This document shows positions 55,993-62,735 of a stretch of 64,000 nucleotides of DNA, piece by piece (the first letter of the stretch is position 1; every line of letters begins with the position of its first letter). The translations under genes were made by a program, and so were the position numbers. The DNA comes from Tamlana carrageenivorans (GTDB lineage Bacteria > Bacteroidota > Bacteroidia > Flavobacteriales > Flavobacteriaceae): NCBI RefSeq assembly GCF_002893765.1, contig NZ_CP025938.1:496001-560000 (forward strand), read 5' to 3'. Below the pieces are notes generated by a model. The model saw only the letters and a program-made list of their open reading frames with translations. It did not search any database and was not told where the DNA came from.

Positions 55993-56162
55993 TTGAAAAT
56001 AATTTAAAGATTAATAAAAAAAGAGCGTAGCTCCCTCTAAAGTTGCGAAACCCTCCGATTGGTAGAACCAAATGGAAATGAGAGAAACTACGCCTTTATG
56101 GTGTAATTCTGTTTATTTAAAATATTGTAATTGATTATTCTATCAATCAAAGAGTTTCGCAA
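55981..56162 (-). ncRNA. Candidate riboregulatory leader
   Basis: Minus-strand leader of the 103-residue gene. TGCGAAACCCT over the start codon (55981-55991) is an exact complement to AGGGTTTCGCA in the leader (56044-56054), which can also pair with an upstream copy TTGCGAAAC (56154-56162). Between them GCGTAG..CTCTC (about 56079-56093) and GAGGGAGCTACGC (about 56025-56037) form a terminator-like stem followed by T7. Mutually exclusive pairings suggest an attenuator or a small RNA that can mask the start codon. Confidence 0.55.
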
Positions 56163-56164
56163 GA

Positions 56165-56172
56165 CAAACATA
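56165..56172 (-). promoter_or_regulatory. -7 box for the leader transcript
   Basis: TATGTTTG on the minus strand, matching TAnnTTTG; no clear TTG box 19-23 bp upstream. It would start transcription close to the upstream TTGCGAAAC copy. Confidence 0.4.
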
Positions 56173-56210
56173 CAAAATTTTTTTAAATTTTAAGAAATTT
56201 AAAAAAACAC

Positions 56211-56218
56211 TACTTTTG
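56211..56218 (+). promoter_or_regulatory. -7 box of the toxin-antitoxin operon
   Basis: TACTTTTG, matching TAnnTTTG, 18 bp before the antitoxin ATG; the -33 region is A/T-rich without a clear TTG. Confidence 0.5.
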
Positions 56219-56235
56219 TATAAAACAGTATTACC

Positions 56236-56424
56236 ATGGCAGAAATAACTTTAAAATACGATGCTAGAAACAGTTTAGCTAAAAAAACCTTAGATTATAT
56301 TTTAAAATTAGGTGTTTTTAAAAAAGTTACAGGCATAGACGAAGCTTTAGAGGACGAAAAAAAGGGGCGTGTTACCTCTCATGCTTCGGTTGATGATTAT
56401 TTTAAAAAAATGAAGCTTAATTAA
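56236..56424 (+). CDS. Antitoxin of YafQ-type pair
   Basis: 62 residues with an N-terminal strand-like MAEITLKYDARN, helices, and an unstructured acidic/basic tail ending DDYFKKMKLN. Stop overlaps the toxin start (TAATG). Size, order and overlap match RelB/DinJ-like antitoxins of Bacteroidota. It should neutralise the toxin and repress the operon. Confidence 0.8.
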   Translation: MAEITLKYDARNSLAKKTLDYILKLGVFKKVTGIDEALEDEKKGRVTSHASVDDYFKKMKLN

Positions 56425-56699
56425 TGTATAAACTTAGCACTACCAATCGTTTTGACAAAGACTTAAAACGGTGTTTAAAGCGAGGTTACGATTTAAAACA
56501 GCTAAAAGTAGTTCTTTTACTGCTAGAGAAAAAAGGAAGCTTACCTAAAAAATACAAACCCCACAAATTAAAAGGCAATTACGCTGGTTGCTGGGAATGC
56601 CATATAAAACCCGACTGGTTACTTGTTTGGAAACAAGACGATAATAAATTAACACTACTACTAACCAATACAGGTACACATAGCGACTTATTTAAGTAA
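56424..56699 (+). CDS. YafQ-family RelE-type mRNA interferase toxin
   Basis: 91 residues aligning in pattern with YafQ: KPHKLKGNY with His47, CWECHIKPDWLLVWK with His60 and Asp64, and TNTGTHSDLF with His86 and Phe90, i.e. the full catalytic set. It cleaves mRNA on the ribosome when free of antitoxin. Probably stabilises the integrated element. Confidence 0.92.
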   Translation: MYKLSTTNRFDKDLKRCLKRGYDLKQLKVVLLLLEKKGSLPKKYKPHKLKGNYAGCWECHIKPDWLLVWKQDDNKLTLLLTNTGTHSDLFK

Positions 56700-56862
56700 C
56701 CAGCTCATTCGCATCGCATTTAAAAACGATTTTATTGTTATGCCCTACCAGCCTATAATAAACGTCTTTAGTGTCGCTAACAAGCTGCGTAGAGCCTATC
56801 TCAGTATTGTACCACATTGAGGGCTGAGATTTAATTATTGTTACTTTTAACATTCTTTTCAT
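56692..56862 (-). CDS. Small 56-residue phage protein
   Basis: MKRMLKVTIIKSQPSMWYNT, then EIGSTQLVSDTKDVYYRLVG and a short strand-rich end (KIVFKCDANELVT). The PSMWY..IG pattern with strands resembles small SH3-like phage proteins of Bacteroidota. Its 3' end overlaps the toxin gene by 8 bp in convergent orientation. Confidence 0.6.
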   Translation of the reverse strand: MKRMLKVTIIKSQPSMWYNTEIGSTQLVSDTKDVYYRLVGHNNKIVFKCDANELVT

Positions 56863-56880
56863 TTTGTATTTTTTAAACTA

Positions 56881-56938
56881 TAACAAAGCATATAATAAAC
56901 CCTGCGGGTCGCTCAAACTTTATTATATGCGGGTGTTA
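56881..56938. repeat. Long inverted repeat with attC-like geometry
   Basis: TAAC (56881), spacer AAA, then arms GCATATAATAAA (56888-56899) and TTTATTATATGC (56919-56930), then GGGT and GTTA. The loop is 19 nt. Outer AAC/GTT, unpaired spacers and a long AT-rich stem recall integron attC sites of Bacteroidota. It could equally be a minus-strand terminator or a 3' stem; it overlaps the YopX stop codon. Confidence 0.5.
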
Positions 56939-57268
56939 TTTATTCTCATAAATATTACCTGAAACATAAAATTGAAAATCCTCAAGATCAGATCCTAAAA
57001 CAGTTCCATCTTTTTGGTCTTGACTATCCGTCATGTCGAGCATCCATCCCCCGTAAGTTTCGCACCAATAAACCTGCTCTGATTTATCGAATATGTCAAT
57101 AGATGTCAAAATATCTCCCTCATAAATATCAACCCCTTTACAGTCTTTAAACCCTGTAAATTGCATAACCTTTATATCTTTATGCTCACAGTCGTAAGGT
57201 AGTAAAGCTCTATAAATCATTTTGTTTAAGGTTTTATCCCAAAATCGAAATTTAATTTCTCTATCCAT
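56936..57268 (-). CDS. YopX-family phage protein
   Basis: 110 residues with the YopX signature: EIKFRFWDKTLNKMI at the start, VMQFTGFKDCKGVDIYEGDI in the middle, and a closing FYVSGNIYEN. YopX proteins are common in phages of Firmicutes and Bacteroidota; function unknown. Confidence 0.9.
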   Translation of the reverse strand: MDREIKFRFWDKTLNKMIYRALLPYDCEHKDIKVMQFTGFKDCKGVDIYEGDILTSIDIFDKSEQVYWCETYGGWMLDMTDSQDQKDGTVLGSDLEDFQFYVSGNIYENK

Positions 57269-57271
57269 AAC

Positions 57272-57436
57272 CTAAAACGCAATAAAATAATAATAAGAAC
57301 TACCAAAATCTTTAAAAACAGGGTGCTCCTTGGTTTTGTAAGGTCTAAAATGATGGCTTAAAAAATCGTGCTCGGTTTTAGTTACCTTTTGAAATAACGG
57401 TGTAGGAACCGGAAACACTTGCCTTGTAAATTTCAT
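57272..57436 (-). CDS. Small 54-residue protein
   Basis: MKFTRQVFPVPTPLFQKVTK, then a basic/aromatic part ending SSYYYFIAF. It sits 3 bp upstream of yopX in the same direction, and its ATG overlaps the stop of a 19-codon frame (ATGA). No family recognised; supported by packing only. Confidence 0.5.
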   Translation of the reverse strand: MKFTRQVFPVPTPLFQKVTKTEHDFLSHHFRPYKTKEHPVFKDFGSSYYYFIAF

Positions 57437-57492
57437 TTTATCGGGTTTTCGGTATCAAAAATGATATTATCGGGTTGTTTTAGAATTTTCAT
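57433..57492 (-). CDS. Very short 19-residue frame
   Basis: Encodes MKILKQPDNIIFDTENPIK with an ATGA overlap to the next gene. It may be a leader peptide for translational coupling or chance. Confidence 0.25.
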   Translation of the reverse strand: MKILKQPDNIIFDTENPIK

Positions 57493-57503
57493 TGATTTTA
57501 TTT

Positions 57504-57725
57504 TTAACAGTTTAAACAAGTGTAAAAGCCTAAGAAAAACAGATCACTAGGATCTATCTCTTTATAATTATGGCTAGGCTCTAGGTAAACTACACAGTAA
57601 TTTTCCTGTCTTGAAATATGATTGATTTGATACGATCTATTAACGCCTGTGCGCAGCTCTCTATTAATGTGATCCTCGATAGCGTTAGCCGTTTCAAGAT
57701 TTGTTGTAATTTCAATTAATCCCAT
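57504..57725 (-). CDS. Small phage protein, unknown
   Basis: 73 residues: IEITTNLETANAIEDHINRE, then a strand-rich middle (NYCVVYLEP) and an end FFLGFYTCLNC. Overlaps the preceding gene by 10 bp, so the two are coupled. Unrecognised. Confidence 0.6.
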   Translation of the reverse strand: MGLIEITTNLETANAIEDHINRELRTGVNRSYQINHISRQENYCVVYLEPSHNYKEIDPSDLFFLGFYTCLNC

Positions 57726-57970
57726 TGCTTTCTAATTTTAGTGTAATCGTTAGAAAATGAAAGTCCATTCATGTAAGGGCTTGAATTAATATCGACATGG
57801 TAACGCATGTACTTTTTTACGATTTCGATAAACTTTTCGTTATTCTCTTCTTTTACAATATCGGCTACATTTATCGTGTCGTTAGGCAATAAGGTGTTTA
57901 AATACTTGTAAACCTGTGCCTCATATTCGTTTAAAGGCGGGGGATTTAGGGGTTTTGTTGCTGTGTTCAT
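57716..57970 (-). CDS. Small phage protein, unknown
   Basis: 84 residues from ATG at 57970. A longer frame to 58024 overlaps the helicase gene and would place the CACACA leader inside the coding region, so the shorter start is preferred. Helical (NEYEAQVYKYLNTLLPNDTI, EKFIEIVKKYMRYHV). Unrecognised. Confidence 0.65.
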   Translation of the reverse strand: MNTATKPLNPPPLNEYEAQVYKYLNTLLPNDTINVADIVKEENNEKFIEIVKKYMRYHVDINSSPYMNGLSFSNDYTKIRKQWD

Positions 57971-57978
57971 AATTATTG

Positions 57979-58015
57979 AGTGTGTGTGAAAATTAAAAGG
58001 GTTTAGGCTCTTCAA
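57979..58015 (-). promoter_or_regulatory. Promoter with CACACA leader
   Basis: Minus strand: TTG (58013-58015), 17-bp spacer, TAATTTTC (57995-57988) running straight into ACACACAC. It is the best case where the CA run sits at the transcript start, 9 nt before the ATG at 57970. Confidence 0.6.
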
Positions 58016-60326
58016 CTGGTACAAGCTCGGAGGCGTTTAACCAGTCGCTTTTATGGTAAATATTGTACCGTCGCCTATGATCGTTATAAATAATTTCTTC
58101 CTCTGTAGATCCCACAACAATAGCCCACCTTACGGGTATTTTAAAGCGATTTTGCTTGTAGGTTTCCAGCTTAAACACATTTTTAAGCTTGTTTTTTAGC
58201 TCAGGTAGCTGAAATTTTCGAGAACGATTTTTGTTTATTTTCTCTAGTAAATATTCAGGGTGCATTTTAATTGTGTCTAGCGTATCAAAGCGGAAAAACA
58301 TTTCTTTAATCGTATCTTCGATAGCCTTTTCAAGTGGCGATTTTGTAGCATCTTTTAACACGTGAAAATGATCGGTTAAAATATCCTGAGTATCGAACCA
58401 AAAACGATCTGAGCGTTTATGAAATATTTTTCTATTAGCGAGAAAATCCAAAAAAGCGGGGATCTCTTGTTTCATCTTTGCGTACAAATCGGGATCTTTA
58501 TCCGCAGCAGCAATTTGAGGAACTTTAACAATGAAAAAACGGGTGTCCTCTTCCTCTATTTTCATTAAATTATCCTCGTCATTACTGGTCATGATTATTT
58601 TTCCGTAAAAAGGTATTTTCTTAAGATTTACCCCTTTATTTTCAAGCTGAGCCGTATTATCGGAAACCAGTTGCTTTAGCCTTTCTTTATTCTTTTTGGC
58701 TTCTACATTATCAGCACCCATAATGGCTTCATCTATACCGATAATGTATTTAGATATATAATGCGCATTAAAGTTGTTTTGAAACTGCGTATCGTTTAAT
58801 ACAACCGAGTTACCTTTGTACACCTCAGACAACCATTTTAAAACCGTTGTTTTTCCTGTACCTTGATCTTTACTTACCAAAATAGGAACAGGCAACATTT
58901 GCATAGGTATGCGGTATTGAATGGTTAAATAATCCAAAAACACGCTAAACTGGTCACCTTTTATATTATGCTCTGTAGCCGTATTAAAATCAATTGTCGC
59001 ATTGCCGCCAAAAACATGTTTTAAGAATTTATATGTATTATCCCATTTACCCTTTTTAGCCTCGTAAGCCATTGGAGCGTACAGGTTGTAACTACTATGA
59101 ATTTCCTGAACATGCTCACTAGTCCAATTCGGGTAAACGGTAAAAGCATCGTATTTTTTTACACCACTTAAAAAGCCTTTAAATTTACCGTAATCCATAA
59201 CAATTTCACTCTTTGGATAAGGAACAATGTCGCGTTCTAGTTCGCCTAAATGGTTAGGATGATAAATAACCTTATACCAGTTGCCGCCAACTCTCATATA
59301 GTTATCTACGTCGTTATGCCATACAAATACAAGCTCTTCATAATTGTGATAGTAAATAGCATTATCGTACTTAAATTCTCTTTGCCCTATGTAGTCTTCG
59401 TAAACTTCATAAAAAGCCTTTACAGATGTAAGACCGAAATATTTTAACAATTGCCTGTTGTAGTCGGATTCTGTAATATTTTGAGTTGAAAAATAAGTAC
59501 TAGCTTTAGTAAGCTTTAGTAAGTCTTTTAAAACAGCGTTTTCTTTACCTTTTAAGCTAACTAAAAGATCATCCAATCCTTTGCCTATATGGTTGAAATT
59601 ACTTTGAATGTGGCTGAAATAAATAGCCTTAACTACTCCTTTAGTTAGTAGAGTATTAAAGGCTTGTCTTATGTTTTTAACAGAAAAATAAAAAGAAAAT
59701 GGGCGCTCTTTTAGATCCTTATCTTTTTTCCAATTAACCGTTAATGTATCGGCATCGGTAAGAAATATTATATTTTCAACTTGGCATATTTCAATAAATT
59801 GCTCAATTTCAAAATGTAATATCTTTATTTTGTCGTTTTCGTGTTTTTCTTTATCATAAAAACCATGAATACTAGGAATACCAATAACATCAAAACCGTG
59901 CATTGCGCCTTTAAAAGCCTTAAATTCGCCCTCGGTAATTACTAAAGTTTCAATTTTAGTTTTATTGGCTATTTTGGTTAATATCTGCGGGGGAAAAAAG
60001 GGAAATAAACCGCTTCCGCTTGGCGACAAATATTTATTAACCTTACCAGTTGCATCGGGTTTCGGGTTTTTAAGTCTTGTACGAACAAAACGCTCCTCCC
60101 ACTTATTGCCGTTTTTACGAAACTGCGCACGGTTGCCATGAATGTTAAAATAATTGATTAAAATATTGTCGTGCTGATCGGCTTCAAAAAAAACCTTTTC
60201 ATCGATATTTTTAGAGCTTTTCGATTGAAATACATTAGATTTACTCGATATACCTAAAACCTTTAATCTATCTTTAAGGTATTGATTTTTAGTATTATTA
60301 GAATTAGTTTGGCTGTTATCACTCAT
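57993..60326 (-). CDS. TOPRIM / SF3-type primase-helicase
   Basis: 777 residues. N-terminal zinc-free primase-like part, a TOPRIM domain (about 125-200; LVITEGEFKAFKGAMHGF with Glu/Lys and IIFLTDAD), then a DUF5906-type SF3 helicase: Walker A KDQGTGKTT near 488, Walker B IIGIDEA near 527, motif C IIMTSNDE near 575 and RFFIVKVP. A winged-helix-like end follows. This is the replication protein of the element; such enzymes serve small phages, satellites and plasmids. Confidence 0.9.
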   Translation of the reverse strand: MSDNSQTNSNNTKNQYLKDRLKVLGISSKSNVFQSKSSKNIDEKVFFEADQHDNILINYFNIHGNRAQFRKNGNKWEERFVRTRLKNPKPDATGKVNKYLSPSGSGLFPFFPPQILTKIANKTKIETLVITEGEFKAFKGAMHGFDVIGIPSIHGFYDKEKHENDKIKILHFEIEQFIEICQVENIIFLTDADTLTVNWKKDKDLKERPFSFYFSVKNIRQAFNTLLTKGVVKAIYFSHIQSNFNHIGKGLDDLLVSLKGKENAVLKDLLKLTKASTYFSTQNITESDYNRQLLKYFGLTSVKAFYEVYEDYIGQREFKYDNAIYYHNYEELVFVWHNDVDNYMRVGGNWYKVIYHPNHLGELERDIVPYPKSEIVMDYGKFKGFLSGVKKYDAFTVYPNWTSEHVQEIHSSYNLYAPMAYEAKKGKWDNTYKFLKHVFGGNATIDFNTATEHNIKGDQFSVFLDYLTIQYRIPMQMLPVPILVSKDQGTGKTTVLKWLSEVYKGNSVVLNDTQFQNNFNAHYISKYIIGIDEAIMGADNVEAKKNKERLKQLVSDNTAQLENKGVNLKKIPFYGKIIMTSNDEDNLMKIEEEDTRFFIVKVPQIAAADKDPDLYAKMKQEIPAFLDFLANRKIFHKRSDRFWFDTQDILTDHFHVLKDATKSPLEKAIEDTIKEMFFRFDTLDTIKMHPEYLLEKINKNRSRKFQLPELKNKLKNVFKLETYKQNRFKIPVRWAIVVGSTEEEIIYNDHRRRYNIYHKSDWLNASELVPVEEPKPF

Positions 60327-60396
60327 TGAACTATATTCGTGTTAGAGGTGTGCTAGTTAGTATTGTACGTTTCTAATGGTGCTTAAAATAATAATA

Positions 60397-60412
60397 GGGT
60401 GTGTGTGAAAAA
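60397..60412 (-). promoter_or_regulatory. TTTTTCACACACACC leader motif
   Basis: On the minus strand TTTTTCACACACACCC, about 70 nt upstream of the primase-helicase ATG. Confidence 0.55.
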
Positions 60413-60451
60413 CGCTTATTTTATTTAAAAGCGAACCGAAAAGAACCCGTT

Positions 60452-60685
60452 TTATCGGGTTTTTTTTATGCCCTTTTTTTCCTTTTCTAAATATTCTCTC
60501 TCAATCTCTTCAAATTCCGAAACAGGAAGTAACCTTTTTAATCGAGCAATCGAATAGAAATACTTTTCGCTAATTTGCTGTAAAGCAAAATCCCTCCTAA
60601 TTTTCTGATGTATATGTAACTCGATATACATTTTGCGTGCCTTTTCTAATTTAATAGCCGATTTGGTTTTTGTTGAAGTCTCCAT
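60452..60685 (-). CDS. Small helical protein, possible DNA-binding
   Basis: 77 residues, strongly basic and helical (KLEKARKMYIELHIHQKIRR, SIARLKRLLPVSEFEEIERE). A helix-turn-helix is possible in RDFALQQISEKYFYSIARL. The CACACACC leader is 2 nt before its ATG. Function unknown. Confidence 0.65.
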   Translation of the reverse strand: METSTKTKSAIKLEKARKMYIELHIHQKIRRDFALQQISEKYFYSIARLKRLLPVSEFEEIEREYLEKEKKGIKKTR

Positions 60686-60687
60686 AA

Positions 60688-60703
60688 GGTGTGTGTGAAA
60701 TTT
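60688..60703 (-). promoter_or_regulatory. AATTTCACACACACC leader motif
   Basis: On the minus strand AATTTCACACACACCT, ending 2 nt before the ATG of the 77-residue gene. Confidence 0.55.
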
Positions 60704-60709
60704 TTGTGT

Positions 60710-61033
60710 TTAATAACTGGTTTCTACATGTCGGAAATTCTTAAGATTGAATTTTTTAAAGAACTCTTTAGGAGCGTCTGTGATAACAACCAAGTTTATA
60801 AGTTTAAAATCCAACAAATAACGAATGTGTTTTTCCTTGTACAATTCAGGAGCAAACTCTTCTATAATAATACAATCAATAGGCTCTTCTATTTTTTTTA
60901 AAACTCCCTTAAAAGCCTTTTTTAAATTGGGATGATTAAACCTTACGGTAACAGAATTAGAAGTTTCTGCAATTTTTTCTCCTAAAAAAGTTTTTCCTGA
61001 GCCTTGTTTTCCAGTGATGATAATGTTTTTCAT
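60710..61033 (-). CDS. Small P-loop NTPase
   Basis: 107 residues from ATG at 61033; a longer frame reaches past the promoter and is rejected. Walker A is GKQGSGKTFLGE near residue 10 and Walker B IDCIIIEEF near residue 55, with a sensor-like NLVVITDA. It is too small for a terminase and has no membrane helix. It could be a DNA-packaging, partition or replication ATPase; family not recognised. Confidence 0.75.
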   Translation of the reverse strand: MKNIIITGKQGSGKTFLGEKIAETSNSVTVRFNHPNLKKAFKGVLKKIEEPIDCIIIEEFAPELYKEKHIRYLLDFKLINLVVITDAPKEFFKKFNLKNFRHVETSY

Positions 61034-61109
61034 TTTTTTGCCGTTGTCATTTAAAAGGTTAATTTTATACGTTTTAAGTGTTAAAATGTACGCATAAACG
61101 TATTTTTTG

Positions 61110-61145
61110 ACATTACAAATGTAAAGAAAAAAAATACAAAAACAA
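61110..61145. promoter_or_regulatory. Divergent control region with operator-like palindrome
   Basis: Minus-strand promoter TTG (61145-61143), 19-bp spacer, TACATTTG (61123-61116) for the P-loop gene. A palindrome ACATT-ACA-AATGT (61110-61122) covers the -7 box, well placed for binding by the XRE protein encoded divergently at 61170. Confidence 0.6.
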
Positions 61146-61169
61146 CTTTTTCGTAAAATAAAAAACATT

Positions 61170-61493
61170 GTGTATATAAAAAAACTAGCCAAAGAATTAA
61201 AGAATAAAGGAGTAGGAAAAAAGGAAATACCTGTAGATATAGGGGTTTCATACTCGTCTGTTTTAAATTATTTGAATGAAAAAAGGGTAATGCCTATTGA
61301 CGTGTTTTTTAAATTAATTGACACCTACAATATTGACATACGTAATGTTTTGGATGAAAAATACTTTGAAAGCAGTTCATTTTTAACAGACGAAACCGAA
61401 AAATTAAAAAGAAAAATATTTGAATTAGAGATACGGCTTGATGAATGTAGGCGCAAAAATGATGATGATGATTTTCAAAGAGCCATTAGCTAA
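61170..61493 (+). CDS. XRE-family (Cro/CI-like) regulator
   Basis: 107 residues from a GTG. Helix-turn-helix at about residues 15-45 (KKEIPVDIGVSYSSVLNYLN). The C-terminal tail KIFELEIRLDECRRK is a short coiled coil shared with the 103-residue protein. Placed divergently from the replication genes, it is the likely lysogeny repressor. Confidence 0.8.
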   Translation: MYIKKLAKELKNKGVGKKEIPVDIGVSYSSVLNYLNEKRVMPIDVFFKLIDTYNIDIRNVLDEKYFESSSFLTDETEKLKRKIFELEIRLDECRRKNDDDDFQRAIS

Positions 61494-61518
61494 AATGACC
61501 ATAGTTTAAACAAGATAT

Positions 61519-61851
61519 ATGAATTTTTTTAGAATGATAATGCCTTACGGCTTAGAAAAAAATGATCAAGGTGAATGGTTTGCTTTTAACAGGTACTATG
61601 AACCTTTAGGAACTCTACAGAAATACGTAAACATTACAGAACAGGAGCTGCAAGAATTAGCTTTTGATAAAGACAGTATTGCAATAAACGAAAATACAAA
61701 CGAAATAGTAAGAGTATTTTTATTTAGAGACGGAACGAATCCTGCAAGATCTGTAGATACAAAAATCATAACAAAAGAGGAACAACAAAACTGGGATGAA
61801 TATTTTAAGCGATTGCAAAAAATATGTCATTTTAAAATAAATGAATTATAA
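61519..61851 (+). CDS. Unknown 110-residue protein
   Basis: Soluble acidic protein (PYGLEKNDQGEWFAFNRYYE, EQQNWDEYFKRLQKIC). Reads as a folded cytoplasmic protein. It follows the repressor by 26 bp on the same strand, so it is probably expressed in the lysogen. Unrecognised; a moron or immunity gene is possible. Confidence 0.65.
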   Translation: MNFFRMIMPYGLEKNDQGEWFAFNRYYEPLGTLQKYVNITEQELQELAFDKDSIAINENTNEIVRVFLFRDGTNPARSVDTKIITKEEQQNWDEYFKRLQKICHFKINEL

Positions 61852-61930
61852 AAAAGAGGTTCAATTTTTAAGTAAAAAAGCAAAAATAAGAGTGTAAAAC
61901 ACTACAAAGCGAACGAAAATAAACACAAAT

Positions 61931-62058
61931 AAGACTTGTTTTATTGTTTTTGTCTTGTTTTGTCTTGCTGAAAAATGAAAATAAGACAAAATAAGACATT
62001 TTAAAATACTGTATTTCAACAACTTATAACGATTGTCTTACTTTGTCTTATTTGTCTT
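61931..62058. repeat. Right array of AAGAC/GTCTT repeats
   Basis: About eight copies of GTCTT or its complement, mostly as TTTGTCTT, several at 9-10 bp spacing, about 150 bp inside attR. It matches the left array at 39134-39268. No gene is seen between 61852 and 62210. Confidence 0.7.
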
Positions 62059-62210
62059 GTAAAATTTACTCGTAAAAAAAAGTATATATAAAGAGAATAA
62101 AGGGAAAATAGGGGCGTGTCCTGTGTCGTATTTGTGTCAAAATCGCTAAAAATGCCCCGAAAACCCCAGTAAAAACGGTGTGTTTAATTATGAAATATGG
62201 GGCTGGTTAT

Positions 62211-62227
62211 TCCAGTTCCCGCTACTA
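62211..62227 (+). repeat. attR, 17-bp direct repeat
   Basis: Exact copy of the tRNA 3' end TCCAGTTCCCGCTACTA. It lacks the rest of the tRNA, so the functional gene is the left copy. Confidence 0.92.
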
Positions 62228-62235
62228 GAGAAGAC

Positions 62236-62263
62236 AAGTCAGCATTTTTGCTGACTTTCTTCA
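62236..62263 (+). terminator. Displaced original tRNA terminator
   Basis: AAGTCAGC / GCTGACTT with a 6-nt loop and TTCTTC after it, 9 bp past attR. In the empty chromosome it would follow the tRNA directly. Confidence 0.8.
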
Positions 62264-62468
62264 TTTTAGAACACTTCGTATCCCTTGATATACTTGGATC
62301 AGTCCTAAAAGTTGGGGACTAGGCATAAATTTGTACTAATCTAAAGAGGAAGAATTCCGGATTAAGAACAAAACCTAGGGAGTTACGCATAAATTAGGGT
62401 TTAATCTAAACAAAAAGGAACTCTTATTTCCTTTTTTAGCAGGCTGTTAACATTTTTGAAAGATTATC

Positions 62469-62502
62469 TTGTAATATTCATGATCTAAAAATTGTATCTT
62501 TG
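62469..62502 (+). promoter_or_regulatory. Bacteroidota promoter
   Basis: TTG (62469-62471), 23-bp spacer, TATCTTTG (62495-62502), 22 bp before the ATG of the small membrane protein. It rules out a start at 62492. The stretch 62264-62468 shows no gene. Confidence 0.75.
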
Positions 62503-62524
62503 CACAAACAATTACAAGATTAAA

Positions 62525-62728
62525 ATGAAACTTTTATTAATTACCATTGTTCTGTTAGGATTAGGAATTGCAGGTATTGCAATAAAAATTTGGGCCAAAA
62601 AAGATGGTAAATTTGCTGGCACTTGCGCGAGTCAAAACCCCATGCTTAACAAAGAAGGAGAGTCTTGTGGTTTTTGTGGAAAAACACCAGATCAGTTTGC
62701 CGATTGTAATGAACCTTCACATTCGTAA
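62525..62728 (+). CDS. Small membrane protein with Cys motifs
   Basis: 67 residues: one N-terminal helix (LLLITIVLLGLGIAGIAIKIW), then a short soluble part with Cys in AGTCASQ, SCGFCGKTP and FADCNEP. This is a conserved type in Flavobacteriaceae of unknown role; the Cys pair could bind metal. Precedes the glycosyltransferase by 7 bp. Confidence 0.75.
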   Translation: MKLLLITIVLLGLGIAGIAIKIWAKKDGKFAGTCASQNPMLNKEGESCGFCGKTPDQFADCNEPSHS

Positions 62729-62735
62729 CTAGTCT

